From contig CANMAI010000008.1 of assembly GCA_947495795.1 (NCBI GenBank), forward strand, positions 124,001-188,000: a stretch of 64,000 nucleotides of DNA. Direction: 5' to 3'. The stretch is from an uncultured Paracoccaceae bacterium. Its GTDB lineage: Bacteria > Pseudomonadota > Alphaproteobacteria > Rhodobacterales > Rhodobacteraceae. Under the pieces are notes generated by a model. The model ran no database searches, was not told the origin of the DNA, and saw only the letters and a program-made list of their open reading frames with translations. Of the stretch, positions 8,697 through 17,388 are shown one piece after another. Position 1 is the stretch's first letter. Every line of letters begins with the position of its first letter. A program made the position numbers and the translations under genes.

Positions 8697-9937
8697 TCGG
8701 CAGGTGCCAGCAACCGCGCCTGAAAAATCGTCTCATGGCCCTCGGACGGATGGCGCGGTATCAGCATGGCCAGCGCCAGCGAGACAAGCGCCATGCACGC
8801 CGCAAGGCCGAACACCATCCCCGGATCATAAAGCCACAGATAGCCAAGAAGGGCTGGCAGAAAAACAGCCGCGATATGATTGATCGTGAAGGCAACGGCC
8901 GCCGTCGGCGCAATGTCCTTTGGATCAGCGATCTTCTGAAAATAGGTCTTGATCGCGAAAGCCAGCGCAAAGAAGAGGTGGTTCAGCACATAAAGAACCG
9001 CGGCCAAAACCAGACCCCAGTCAAAAAAGTAGACCCCGGCATAAGTCACGAAAACAAGCGCCAGGCCGATATACTCGAACATCAGTGCCCGCCGCTCTCC
9101 GAAGAATGCCACAGCCTTGCCCATCAAGGGCGCAAAGATCATGTTGGCCACGAAATTGATCAGGAAAAGCGCTGTGATCTGGTGCACTTCCATCCCGAAA
9201 CGCTCCACCATCATGAAGGCCGCGAACACGATGAAAATCTGCCGCCGCGCACCCGACATGAACTGGAGCGCGTAATACAGCCAGTAGCGTCGCCGCAGTA
9301 TGAACTTCTTGTTCTGCGGATCCGGCGCCTCGAACTGGGGATAGGCGAAAAAGCAGATCCCCGCGATCAGCACCGTCGCCCCGCCACCCAGCAGATAAAC
9401 AAGGTTGTAACTCAACTCGAAGGTCTGCCATGTCACCACCAGCGCCGCATAGGCCACCAGCGACGCGGCGGAGCCCGCCGCCACGATCCAGCCCAGCATC
9501 TGCGGCGCGCGATCCTTCTTCAGCCATTGCAACTGCAGGCTCTGGTTCACCGTCTCGTAGTAATGAAATCCGATGGAGGCGATCATGGTCGTCACCAACA
9601 GGCCCTCAAAACTCGGGAACCATGCCGTCACCGCCGTCGCGGCCCCCAGCATTGCAAGGGAAACCAGCCCCAGAACCTGCTCGCGGATGAAGATGATCAG
9701 CGCAATCACACCGATGGCAAGAAAGCCGGGGATCTCGCGCACCGTATGCAACCAGCCGATATCGGAGCCATCAAATCCCGCCGCCTCGATCACGAAGTTA
9801 TTCAGCAACGCAGACCACACGGCAAAGGCCAGTGGCATCGCTGCGGCCATGATCAAAAGCAGCGCAATCGGCCTTTGAAACAGGGGGAATTTCTCGGCCT
9901 CAGCCAAGGGAACGATCTGGAGTCTCCGGGATGCCAT
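8693..9937 (-). CDS. MFS-type membrane transporter
   Basis: The 414-residue protein has about 12 transmembrane segments in two halves joined by a cytoplasmic loop that carries RRRYWLYYALQF around residue 218. This is typical of a distinct MFS subgroup found in alphaproteobacteria. The substrate is unknown. It is the first gene of the MFS-MATE-msrA operon and shares a 200-bp AT-richer divergent promoter region with the GGDEF-EAL gene. Its stop overlaps the MATE start by 4 nt. Confidence 0.85.
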   Translation of the reverse strand: MASRRLQIVPLAEAEKFPLFQRPIALLLIMAAAMPLAFAVWSALLNNFVIEAAGFDGSDIGWLHTVREIPGFLAIGVIALIIFIREQVLGLVSLAMLGAATAVTAWFPSFEGLLVTTMIASIGFHYYETVNQSLQLQWLKKDRAPQMLGWIVAAGSAASLVAYAALVVTWQTFELSYNLVYLLGGGATVLIAGICFFAYPQFEAPDPQNKKFILRRRYWLYYALQFMSGARRQIFIVFAAFMMVERFGMEVHQITALFLINFVANMIFAPLMGKAVAFFGERRALMFEYIGLALVFVTYAGVYFFDWGLVLAAVLYVLNHLFFALAFAIKTYFQKIADPKDIAPTAAVAFTINHIAAVFLPALLGYLWLYDPGMVFGLAACMALVSLALAMLIPRHPSEGHETIFQARLLAPAE

Positions 9938-10139
9938 GAAATCCCTCTAGTCCTTCGGCCCGAATTTGGCGAGCGAAAAAGGGCAAATGCGAGATAACTT
10001 TCCGGCCAACATCCCAATACTTTAATCCTTTTTTTGCCTTGCTCTGCGAATGAGAAGCCGGAGAAAAAGGGGGTAATTTCAGTGAAACCATGCAGATCTT
10101 ACAGTCTGAACGCGGAAGATACCGCTGTGAAACGCCCGT

Positions 10140-12578
10140 TTGCCTACCCCGCGGCGCATTCTCGTCCATCCGGGGCAGCGGGCTGACGCGGCTGTGAGGT
10201 TCAACCGACTCTCAAGGCTGGAGCGCAAGGGGCTGATACTGGTCTTTGTTGCCGTTACCAGCATTCAATCTCTGGGCGAGGTCTGGAATATCCGCGACAG
10301 GGCGATCACGCTCCGTCAGGATCTGGATGATCATGCGGCCCTGTCGGCCACGATCACCGCCCGCTCCATCGCCACCCCGCTGAAGGAGCGGGATATGGTG
10401 CAGGTGGAAAATGCCTTCACCGCATTGCGCACAGACCCTGATTTCGTGGGCGTCACGCTTCTTGATCGTGAAGGCGCCCTGCAAGCCCGCCTCACCGCAA
10501 ACGGTATTGCCGAAAGCACGGAAGTTCTGTTTCGCGAGGTTCCGGTGATCTACTCGGAAGTCGAGCCTGCCGAGAGGCTTGGCAAACTGCAACTCGGCTT
10601 CTCGCCCGATCGCATTCAGACACGCATCAACGGGATGATATACCGCGCAATTGCCCGCTCCGTCCTCGTGATGGTGGCAATTTCCGCAGCCCTGATGCTC
10701 ATCGCACGTCAGATCACACGCCCCCTGGCCCAAGTGCGCAAATCAATCGATCAGATCCAGCTTGGCAACTACACAGTGGTGCCGGAGGGGCTGGAGCGTA
10801 CGGACGAAATCGGAGAGGTGCTGCGCGCCGTCGATGGCTTTCGCCTCAACGCAATCGAGATGGAGGAACTCCGCCGCACGAATGATCGCGCCGGGCGCGA
10901 GGAAAGGCGGCGTATCCGTGCCGCACTCGAATCCACACAGGATGCGGCCCTCATCATGCGCGAAACCGGCCAGATTGTCTTTCAGAACGCACCCGCCCGC
11001 ATCATGCTCGCCGATCTTTTCACAAATATCGGGCCGGATCTCTCCCTGATAGAGAGCCCTGCTGATCAACAATTGATCCAAAGCGCCATCATGGAACGGA
11101 AGGGGGTAGAGCTGAATGCAACCGTCTTCATCCGCCAGACACCCACATCTGCCCAGCGCAGGGCCACGCCTGTGCGGCTGCGCATCAACCCGATTTATGA
11201 TCCGGAGAACGCCTATCTCGGCATCGTAATTCTCGCGACCGATATCACAGAGCAGGTTCGCGCCGCGAGCCACATCAATCACCTCGCCAATCACGACAGC
11301 CTCACCGGCCTCTCCAACCGGCGTCTTCTCGAAGAGCAGATAGATGCCGCCCTTTCAGAAAGGGGCGGCGATGGGGTCAGCCTCATCCTCATGGATCTGG
11401 ATCGCTTCAAGCTGATCAACGATACACATGGCCATCCGGCGGGAGACGAACTTCTGATCTCCGTCGCCAATCATCTGCGCAAGGTTCTCGGCAATAACGG
11501 GCTTGCGGCCCGGCTGGGCGGAGATGAATTTGCACTGCTGTTCAGTGGCCCCAAGGCCGCGGAAACAGCGCGGCAGGCCGCCCGCGAAATCGTCTCCAAA
11601 CTCAGCCGCCCCGTCACAGTGGGCGACAAGGTTCTCGGCACCGGTGCCAGCATCGGCCTCGCGATGCTCCAACCGGGTAGAGAAACCGTTTCCGATGCCC
11701 TGCGGAAAGCCGATCTCGCGCTTTATGAGGCCAAAAAACAGGGCCGGGGCCGCTTCATCGAGTTTGAAGACAGCATAGAGCAAGGTGTTTTGCGCAAGAC
11801 CATACTGGAGGAAGAATTGCGCACCGCCCTCAAGGGGGGGCAGATCACACCCGTTTTTCAGCGCCAGATCACCCTCTCCGATAACAGTCTTGACGGTTTT
11901 GAGGCTCTCGCCCGCTGGGAGCATCCAACGCTCGGCCCGATCAGTCCAGCAGAGTTCATTGGCGTGGCCGAGACAACAAACCAGATTGAGGAACTCACCC
12001 ATCAGATGCTCACGCACGCCTGCCGCGCTGCAGCGGGATGGCGCAAAATCGGCTTTGGAGGTCATGTCTCCGTCAACATTTCCCCCCAGCTCTTCGGGGG
12101 GCCGCTGCTGGAAATGGTGCAGGATATCCTCCTCAGCACAAACTGCCCGCCCGAAGCGCTGGAACTGGAAATCACGGAAGCCGTTCTCCTTACCAACAGC
12201 CGCAACAATCTCGATATCGTCGAGCAGTTGCGCGCCTCCGGCATCTGCGTCGCACTGGACGATTTCGGGATGGGTTATTCCTCGCTCAGCTACCTGCAAA
12301 GCTTCCCCGTGGATCGCATCAAGATAGACAGGGCCTTCGTCACCACGCTCGAAACGTCACAGGAAACGGCGGCCATCGTCACCGCGATTGTGGCGCTTGG
12401 GCACGCGCTCAGCATGAAGGTCACAGCAGAAGGCGTGGAGACGGAGGAGCAACTCACGTCACTCCGCGCGGCAGGTGTCGATTGTGTTCAGGGCTTTATC
12501 CATGGGCGGCCCGTATCACTGGAGCAGACCATCATAGATATCTCCAGCGCAGGCGGCGAAATCGCGCGCCAGGCCTGA
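10140..12578 (+). CDS. Membrane-bound GGDEF-EAL cyclic-di-GMP protein
   Basis: The protein has about 812 residues. From the N-terminus it has a transmembrane helix (about 29-46), a periplasmic sensor region, a second helix (about 175-194), HAMP (195-250), a PAS-like segment, GGDEF (intact RLGGDEF near 460) and EAL. All key EAL residues are visible: EALARWEHP, NISPQL, ELEITEAV, DDFGMGYSSL, KIDRAFV and AEGVETEEQL. Both the cyclase and phosphodiesterase halves therefore look competent on sequence. The start is uncertain: the frame opens at a TTG (10140), and a GTG at 10194 is equally possible. Neither has a clear Shine-Dalgarno sequence. Confidence 0.93.
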   Translation: MPTPRRILVHPGQRADAAVRFNRLSRLERKGLILVFVAVTSIQSLGEVWNIRDRAITLRQDLDDHAALSATITARSIATPLKERDMVQVENAFTALRTDPDFVGVTLLDREGALQARLTANGIAESTEVLFREVPVIYSEVEPAERLGKLQLGFSPDRIQTRINGMIYRAIARSVLVMVAISAALMLIARQITRPLAQVRKSIDQIQLGNYTVVPEGLERTDEIGEVLRAVDGFRLNAIEMEELRRTNDRAGREERRRIRAALESTQDAALIMRETGQIVFQNAPARIMLADLFTNIGPDLSLIESPADQQLIQSAIMERKGVELNATVFIRQTPTSAQRRATPVRLRINPIYDPENAYLGIVILATDITEQVRAASHINHLANHDSLTGLSNRRLLEEQIDAALSERGGDGVSLILMDLDRFKLINDTHGHPAGDELLISVANHLRKVLGNNGLAARLGGDEFALLFSGPKAAETARQAAREIVSKLSRPVTVGDKVLGTGASIGLAMLQPGRETVSDALRKADLALYEAKKQGRGRFIEFEDSIEQGVLRKTILEEELRTALKGGQITPVFQRQITLSDNSLDGFEALARWEHPTLGPISPAEFIGVAETTNQIEELTHQMLTHACRAAAGWRKIGFGGHVSVNISPQLFGGPLLEMVQDILLSTNCPPEALELEITEAVLLTNSRNNLDIVEQLRASGICVALDDFGMGYSSLSYLQSFPVDRIKIDRAFVTTLETSQETAAIVTAIVALGHALSMKVTAEGVETEEQLTSLRAAGVDCVQGFIHGRPVSLEQTIIDISSAGGEIARQA

Positions 12579-12584
12579 ACCCGG

Positions 12585-12615
12585 AAAACAAAAGGGCCAC
12601 CCCGAAGGATGGCCC
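12585..12615 (-). terminator. Intrinsic terminator of rpsD
   Basis: Read on the minus strand, a 9-bp stem (GGGCCATCC with GGGUGGCCC, one G-U pair) closed by a UUCG tetraloop is followed by UUUUGUUUU. It begins about 55 bp after the rpsD stop and lies in the convergent gap with the GGDEF-EAL gene. Confidence 0.9.
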
Positions 12616-12669
12616 AGTCTGATCCGGCGAGCCTTCCGATAGAAGAGGCCCGCGCGGCATTCCGCAAAA

Positions 12670-13290
12670 TCAGTTCTTCGCGTAGTATTCCACCACGAGG
12701 TTCGGTTCCATCATGGCCGCATACGGCACATCGCCAAGGCCCGGTGTCCGCACGAATTCAGCCGTCATCTTGGAATGATCCGCGTTCACATAATCCGGCA
12801 CATCCCGCTCCGCCAACTGTGTGGCTTCCAGCACGATCGCCAGCTGCTTGGAACGGTCACGCACAGCGATCACATCGCCTTCCTTCACCGTGTAGGAGGG
12901 GATGTTCACCCGCTGGCCGTTCACAGTCACATGCCCGTGGTTCACGAACTGGCGGGCCGCAAAAATCGTCGGAACGAACTTGGCGCGGTACACCACAGCG
13001 TCCAGCCGGCGCTCCAGCATCCCGATCAGGTTCTCACCCGTATCACCCTTGATCCGCTCCGCTTCCGCATAGATCCGGCGGAACTGTTTTTCTGTCAAAT
13101 CGCCGTAATAGCCCTTCAGCTTCTGCTTGGCCCGCAGCTGCAAACCAAAGTCGGAAAGCTTGCCCTTCCGGCGCTGGCCATGCTGGCCCGGGCCGTACTC
13201 ACGGCGGTTAACAGGAGATTTGGGGCGACCCCAGATATTCTCGCCCATGCGGCGATCAATTTTGTACTTGGCAGCCGTGCGTTTGGTCAC
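12670..13290 (-). CDS. rpsD: 30S ribosomal protein S4
   Basis: S4 is a primary 16S rRNA-binding protein of the small subunit and a translational repressor in some bacteria. The 206-residue protein starts [21 protein letters not shown], has the [18 protein letters not shown] signature, the S4 RNA-binding domain ([12 protein letters not shown] to [12 protein letters not shown]) and ends in YYAKN. The N-terminus lacks a zinc-binding Cys cluster, so this is the zinc-free form. It stands alone, with its own predicted promoter at 13418-13445, a structured leader of about 120 nt and a textbook terminator. Confidence 0.98.
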   Translation of the reverse strand: MTKRTAAKYKIDRRMGENIWGRPKSPVNRREYGPGQHGQRRKGKLSDFGLQLRAKQKLKGYYGDLTEKQFRRIYAEAERIKGDTGENLIGMLERRLDAVVYRAKFVPTIFAARQFVNHGHVTVNGQRVNIPSYTVKEGDVIAVRDRSKQLAIVLEATQLAERDVPDYVNADHSKMTAEFVRTPGLGDVPYAAMMEPNLVVEYYAKN

Positions 13291-13411
13291 GTCTGGATCC
13301 TTTCATCATGTGAAAGATGCTTTCCTTTGCCGCACCACAACTGGCTTGGCCGACAGGCATCCCCTCGCGGGGGCCACAAACACCAAAAAAGGGGCATAAA
13401 CCCCGTTCGAA
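13291..13411 (-). promoter_or_regulatory. Structured 5' leader of rpsD
   Basis: The predicted transcript starts near 13411. Reading down the minus strand it meets a short GGGG/CCCC hairpin (13404-13391) followed at once by six T, then a CCCC-GCGA-GGGG hairpin (13372-13361) flanked by GGC and GCC, then the ATG at 13290. The first hairpin has only 4 bp but is terminator-like. S4 is known to autoregulate through leader RNA in other bacteria, so a control role is plausible but unproven. Confidence 0.4.
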
Positions 13412-13417
13412 GGCTGC

Positions 13418-13445
13418 CTTGTACAAGCTGCACCACCCGTGTCAA
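13418..13445 (-). promoter_or_regulatory. Predicted sigma70-type promoter of rpsD
   Basis: On the minus strand a perfect TTGACA -35 box (13445-13440) is followed after 16 bp by TACAAG (13423-13418), a 4/6 match to the -10 consensus. It is the best promoter in the 360-bp gap between rpsD and the divergent GST gene. The rest of that gap (13446-13650) holds no further feature I can name apart from the GST ribosome-binding site. Confidence 0.55.
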
Positions 13446-13650
13446 GCCACCAATCGGAAAGCCTCTCCTCAAACCCAGTGAAAGGCGCAATATCTCACGC
13501 AGCAAGGCTGCCGCGTAATGCATCATTGAAAATTCACTTTGGGAAGGCGTTCCCAAAACGCCCGTTTGCAGGCCCCGCAAGACCGTCTATGATCCATGGG
13601 CTGGTTGGCAGATATCCATGCAGTTTCGACATTTCCTGAGAGGAGAGACA

Positions 13651-14283
13651 ATGAGACCCCAGCTCTTCTACACGCCCGGCACCTGCGCGCTCGCGTCGTT
13701 GATCACATGCTTTGATGCCGGATTTGATCCAGAGATCACATATGTCTCCTTCGCGAAAGGTGAACAAAAAACGCCTGAGTACCTGGCGACCAATCCGAAA
13801 GGCAGAGTTCCCGCACTCAAATTCGGGAACACGGTTGTCACCGAAACGCCTGCCATCCTCGGGCTGCTCGCGGAACTTTCTCCCAAGGCGCAATTAATGC
13901 CCGGCGAACCATTGGAACGGGCCGAGGTTCAATCCTTCAACAGCTATCTTTGTTCGACCCTGCATGTGGCACACGCCCACCGCGTACGGGGATACCGGTG
14001 GGTGGATGGCATAGAGCACGAAGAGGCAATGCGCCGCAAAGTGCCCGAGGCCGTCAGCGCCTGTTACCGCTACATTGAAGAGACTATGCCATTGAAGCCC
14101 TATGTATTTGGGCAGCAGTACACACTCTCGGACCCATATCTCTTTACGATTTCCCAGTGGATGGAGTCCGACGGTGTCGATCCAGGATTGTTCCCCAAGG
14201 TGCGCGCCCACACAGAAATCATGCGTGAACGGCCATCTGTGTCACGTGCGTTGGATATCGAAAGAGATCTGACGGAGGCCTGA
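13651..14283 (+). CDS. Glutathione S-transferase, beta-class-like
   Basis: The 210-residue protein has the N-terminal thioredoxin-like domain with YTPGTCALASL (about residues 6-16, Cys in the beta-class position), the cis-Pro region NPKGRVPAL and the glutathione-contacting TETPAIL, then an all-helical C-terminal domain with YTLSDPYLFTISQW. Beta-class GSTs conjugate or reduce electrophiles with glutathione in the cytoplasm. AGGAGA at 13641 selects the ATG at 13651. The gene stands alone, and a specific substrate cannot be inferred from its neighbours. Confidence 0.93.
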   Translation: MRPQLFYTPGTCALASLITCFDAGFDPEITYVSFAKGEQKTPEYLATNPKGRVPALKFGNTVVTETPAILGLLAELSPKAQLMPGEPLERAEVQSFNSYLCSTLHVAHAHRVRGYRWVDGIEHEEAMRRKVPEAVSACYRYIEETMPLKPYVFGQQYTLSDPYLFTISQWMESDGVDPGLFPKVRAHTEIMRERPSVSRALDIERDLTEA

Positions 14284-14370
14284 ACCTGAATATCAGCCCA
14301 TCCCGCCAACCGGAGATCGGATTGTTGAACTCGCTTGGTGCAGAACGGCTCAGCAGTCGCCCTTTAGCCC

Positions 14371-15336
14371 TCAAAACGAATACGTAAACCCGATCGAAGA
14401 CGTCAACTGCCCCTCCCGCTGCGTCTCGAATTCCTTCGAATGCCATGTCCAGCCCAGAAACAAAGCCGCATCCCGGAAATACGGGATAGGCAGATCCTCC
14501 TGGAAGATCAGGCCGACACGCGCCCTCTGGCGCGTTGGCGTCAGCCGGTAGCCCAGATTGCTCGGCAAAAGGTCGGATTCAGTTACCCGCGCAATATCGC
14601 CGCCCACCGTGAACGCAACACCACTGCCCCCCGGCACCACCGTATATCGGTGCCCCGTTCCGTTATCGCGCACCAGAAGGGCCTCGCGCCCCGCAGGCCC
14701 AAGCGTAAAGTCAGCCCCCACCCGCGCAAATGTCTCCAGCCCGGCCTGCACCTCCGCAAAGGGCCGAAGCCGCGCGTTCCCATCGGCAAACGCGAAAGTC
14801 CGCCCCACCTCCAGCACAGCCGTGGGGTGAAACCCGTCCGGTATCTGCGAGGCACGCGTGTTCAGCTCCGCCCCGCCAAGCGTATCATGCAGAAAGTTGT
14901 GGATCGCGCCGAGGTTCGTCTGTTCCCCCGTCCAGATCATATCCACCCCTGCCGATACTTCCCAACCACCCAGCTCAAAATGCGTGTGCGCGCCCGCCCC
15001 CAGCACCCCCGCATAGCGCCTGTCCGATACACCGGGCGGCACGGGCACCGTCACATCCTCCGGCGTTATGGTATCGGCGCGAAGCCGAAACTCCGTCAGC
15101 GCAAAAGGCGTCTCCGGCAGCTTCCCCCGCCATTCCGGCCCCCAGGCCGCACTGAAGCTGAAGCCGCCCGTCCGCCAGCGATCATCCCGATCCCCCAGAA
15201 AATCATTGCTCGTGAAAAAGGTTACGCCGAGCGGCACATAATCATCCCACCCGCCATCATTCTCCGCCAGAGAAGGACCCGCACCGCCAAAGAGAATAAC
15301 CGCAAAACCCAGAATGGCGCGGACGCAAACACGCAT
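14371..15336 (-). CDS. LpxR-like outer-membrane lipid A 3'-O-deacylase (DUF2219), copy 1
   Basis: The 321-residue protein has a signal peptide (cut after GPSLAEN) and ends in SSIGFTYSF, a beta-barrel C-terminus with terminal Phe. Family landmarks are SND in FFTSNDFLG, the Thr of DRWRTGG and the His of GAGAHTHF, which match the Asn-Asp, Thr and His positions of the LpxR active site. LpxR removes the 3'-acyloxyacyl group of lipid A in the outer membrane. The gene lies 110 bp downstream of a diverged paralog on the same strand. Substrate specificity is not proven, and an outer-membrane protein of related fold without this activity is possible. Confidence 0.8.
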   Translation of the reverse strand: MRVCVRAILGFAVILFGGAGPSLAENDGGWDDYVPLGVTFFTSNDFLGDRDDRWRTGGFSFSAAWGPEWRGKLPETPFALTEFRLRADTITPEDVTVPVPPGVSDRRYAGVLGAGAHTHFELGGWEVSAGVDMIWTGEQTNLGAIHNFLHDTLGGAELNTRASQIPDGFHPTAVLEVGRTFAFADGNARLRPFAEVQAGLETFARVGADFTLGPAGREALLVRDNGTGHRYTVVPGGSGVAFTVGGDIARVTESDLLPSNLGYRLTPTRQRARVGLIFQEDLPIPYFRDAALFLGWTWHSKEFETQREGQLTSSIGFTYSF

Positions 15337-15446
15337 ACAGAAATCCGATTCGAAAAGACTGCTCGACAGACACCAAGAAGATCATCTTCGCACCGCAAGC
15401 AAAGCGAAAACCGCACAACAGCACGGATTTCCGCAGCACCTGTGCA

Positions 15447-16385
15447 TCAGAACCGCATGTTGAGCGAGATGGAGGCCACCGTCTGCCCTTCCGCCTGCCC
15501 CTCGAACTCGGGCCCGAGATACGTCATCCCGTAAAACAGCCAAATCGCTTCGGTGCCCGGTGCATTGCTCTCATATACAATCCCCGCCCGCAGCCGCTGG
15601 CGCGAAGGTGTCAGCTCATAACCCATGTCCTCAGGCAGGTAAGCGGAGCTGTGCACATAGGCAATATCGCCGCCCACAACGAAGGAAACGCCGGAACGGT
15701 ACTGCCCGATCACCGTGGGGTAGCGCTGTCCACTCACGCTGTCGCGCACAAAAAGCGCCTGATCCGTCACACCGCCCAGCACGATATCCGCGCCCACCCG
15801 CGCAAACGTCTCCACGCCCACCTGCCCCTGCACAAAGGGCCGTATCTCAAGCTGCGTACCCTCCAGCCGGAACGCCCGCGCCACTTCCACACTCGCCGTG
15901 GGGTAAAGCCGGTTCGGCAGTTGCACATCCAGCACCTGGTTGCGCGGCCCGCCTGTTGCGGCGTGCAGGCCCTGTTGCACATTGCCGATGCCCGTCTGCG
16001 GCCCCGTCAGCACCAGATCCACACCCGCATCAATATCAAAGCCCTTCTTCTGAAAATGCGTATGCACCCCGAAGGAAAGCACCCCCACCATCGGCCTGTC
16101 GCCCTCCGCCGGGCGAGAAAGCCTCTCAGGCGCAATCACCTCCCCATGGAAACGGTATTCCATCACTGCACCGGGCCGCTCCGGCAATTCGCCCGTCCAG
16201 GGCGTGCCGCGCACATAGCTTGAGGAATAAGAGCCCGTGCGCCAGCGATCCTCTCCGTCACCAAAGATATCGTTGTTGAAGATCGCCCCCCACCCCAATA
16301 TCCCGCGATCCCGAGCCAAACCCGTTTCCGGCTGCGCCAGAGTTGCAACAAGACACGCCAAAAAAGCACAGTAAAAGCGTTTCAC
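15447..16385 (-). CDS. LpxR-like outer-membrane lipid A 3'-O-deacylase (DUF2219), copy 2
   Basis: This is a paralog of the downstream gene, with the same landmarks (NND in FNNDIFGD, DRWRTGS, FGVHTHF, the YPTASVEV / HPTAVLEV equivalents and a C-terminal Phe). A GTG at 16385, preceded by GAGG, gives a 312-residue precursor with a clear signal peptide (VKRFYCAFLACLVATLA, cut near GLA). The ATG at 16457 would add 24 polar residues ahead of it and is less likely. Together with copy 1 it looks like an old tandem duplication, since identity is modest and scattered. It probably acts on lipid A at the cell surface. Confidence 0.8.
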   Translation of the reverse strand: MKRFYCAFLACLVATLAQPETGLARDRGILGWGAIFNNDIFGDGEDRWRTGSYSSSYVRGTPWTGELPERPGAVMEYRFHGEVIAPERLSRPAEGDRPMVGVLSFGVHTHFQKKGFDIDAGVDLVLTGPQTGIGNVQQGLHAATGGPRNQVLDVQLPNRLYPTASVEVARAFRLEGTQLEIRPFVQGQVGVETFARVGADIVLGGVTDQALFVRDSVSGQRYPTVIGQYRSGVSFVVGGDIAYVHSSAYLPEDMGYELTPSRQRLRAGIVYESNAPGTEAIWLFYGMTYLGPEFEGQAEGQTVASISLNMRF

Positions 16386-16676
16386 CACCCACCTCACAAG
16401 TTTCCCAATTCCCGAGGTCGGTTCTAGTGGCAAAGGGTTGCGGTGCCGTTTAACCAAGCCGTGAAAATGTCATTGAGGTCTGGAAAAACGCCTAAATCTG
16501 AAAATAGTTTACAGTCTCTGTTAACCTTAACGCTTTGTTATGGCTCTAGCGTAATAGCTTGGCTTCTTCGCCCAATATGAAGCCTTTGGCGTCCCATAGC
16601 GGGACTTTGGCGAACATCCGCAGGACCGCCACATAGTGCACGCGTAAGTTCAATTCATCATGGAAAGGATTGAACA

Positions 16677-17084
16677 ATGAAACTGACATATTTGGCACCG
16701 ATAGCAGTTGTAACCGCTCTTCTCGGGAGTGCTGCTTTTGCCCAAGAGACTATGAATGGTGTGCAACTTGATGCGCTTGTCACCGGCAATACGCTCTACG
16801 TCGAGATTCCGGCCGGAGCACCGGGTGCGCCCGATGGTGGCACCGCTCCGATTTACTACGGCGTGGACGGGGCTGCGGCAGCGCAACTGCCCGGCGGTCC
16901 GAAACTTACCGGAACATGGGCGTTGGACGGGGACCGATATTGCATTGATTGGGACAACGGGCCACAGAATAGCTGCACACAACTCATGCGCAGCGCAGAC
17001 GGCTTCGTTGTAATGGATGCGGCACTTGGCGAGCCGCGCGGTGTTGTCACGCGGATCACTGTCGGTAATCCAGAGGATTTGTAA
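16677..17084 (+). CDS. Small secreted protein with one predicted disulfide
   Basis: The 135-residue precursor has a Sec signal peptide (MKLTYLAPIAVVTALLGSAAFA, cleaved before QETM) and a mature domain of about 113 residues with only two cysteines, in DRYCIDWDNGPQNSCTQL, probably a disulfide. I do not recognise the family, although similar small periplasmic proteins are common in roseobacters. AGGA lies about 10 nt before the ATG. It is followed after 13 bp by the ABM-domain gene and then the AraC gene, so the three may be one unit. The 218 bp upstream is AT-rich and probably holds its promoter. Confidence 0.8.
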   Translation: MKLTYLAPIAVVTALLGSAAFAQETMNGVQLDALVTGNTLYVEIPAGAPGAPDGGTAPIYYGVDGAAAAQLPGGPKLTGTWALDGDRYCIDWDNGPQNSCTQLMRSADGFVVMDAALGEPRGVVTRITVGNPEDL

Positions 17085-17097
17085 GAAGGAGCGGATC

Positions 17098-17385
17098 ATG
17101 AAACTTATCACCGTCGAAGCTGCCTTTGCCGCCTCCGATCTTCAGGCCGCACTGACCCTGTTCGAGTCTCAGGCAGACACCGTTCGAAAAATGGATGGCT
17201 GCCGTCACTACGCGTTGTTCACCAAGCTCTCCGGCGATGGCGTTGCGGTCCTTCAACACTGGGACAGCATGGAGGCGTTCGATGCCTACCGTACGAGCGA
17301 AACCTTCGCCACGCTCGGTCAGGGTCTGCGGCCCATGATGACGGCTCCGCCCGTGACTGTGGTAGCGGAGGTCGATAGTCAGTAA
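17098..17385 (+). CDS. ABM-domain (antibiotic biosynthesis monooxygenase-like) protein
   Basis: The 95-residue protein has the dimeric alpha-beta barrel pattern of the ABM superfamily: a first beta strand KLITVEAAF, helix DLQAALTLFESQADTVRKMDGC, strand HYALFTK, then VAVLQHWDSMEAFDAYRTSETF. Such proteins include cofactor-free quinone monooxygenases and haem-degrading enzymes. The reaction here is unknown. The ATG at 17098 has AGAAGGAG upstream; the longer open frame from 17017 runs through the previous gene. The next gene, an AraC regulator, starts 3 bp after its stop, so they are co-transcribed. Confidence 0.85.
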   Translation: MKLITVEAAFAASDLQAALTLFESQADTVRKMDGCRHYALFTKLSGDGVAVLQHWDSMEAFDAYRTSETFATLGQGLRPMMTAPPVTVVAEVDSQ

Positions 17386-17388
17386 GGC

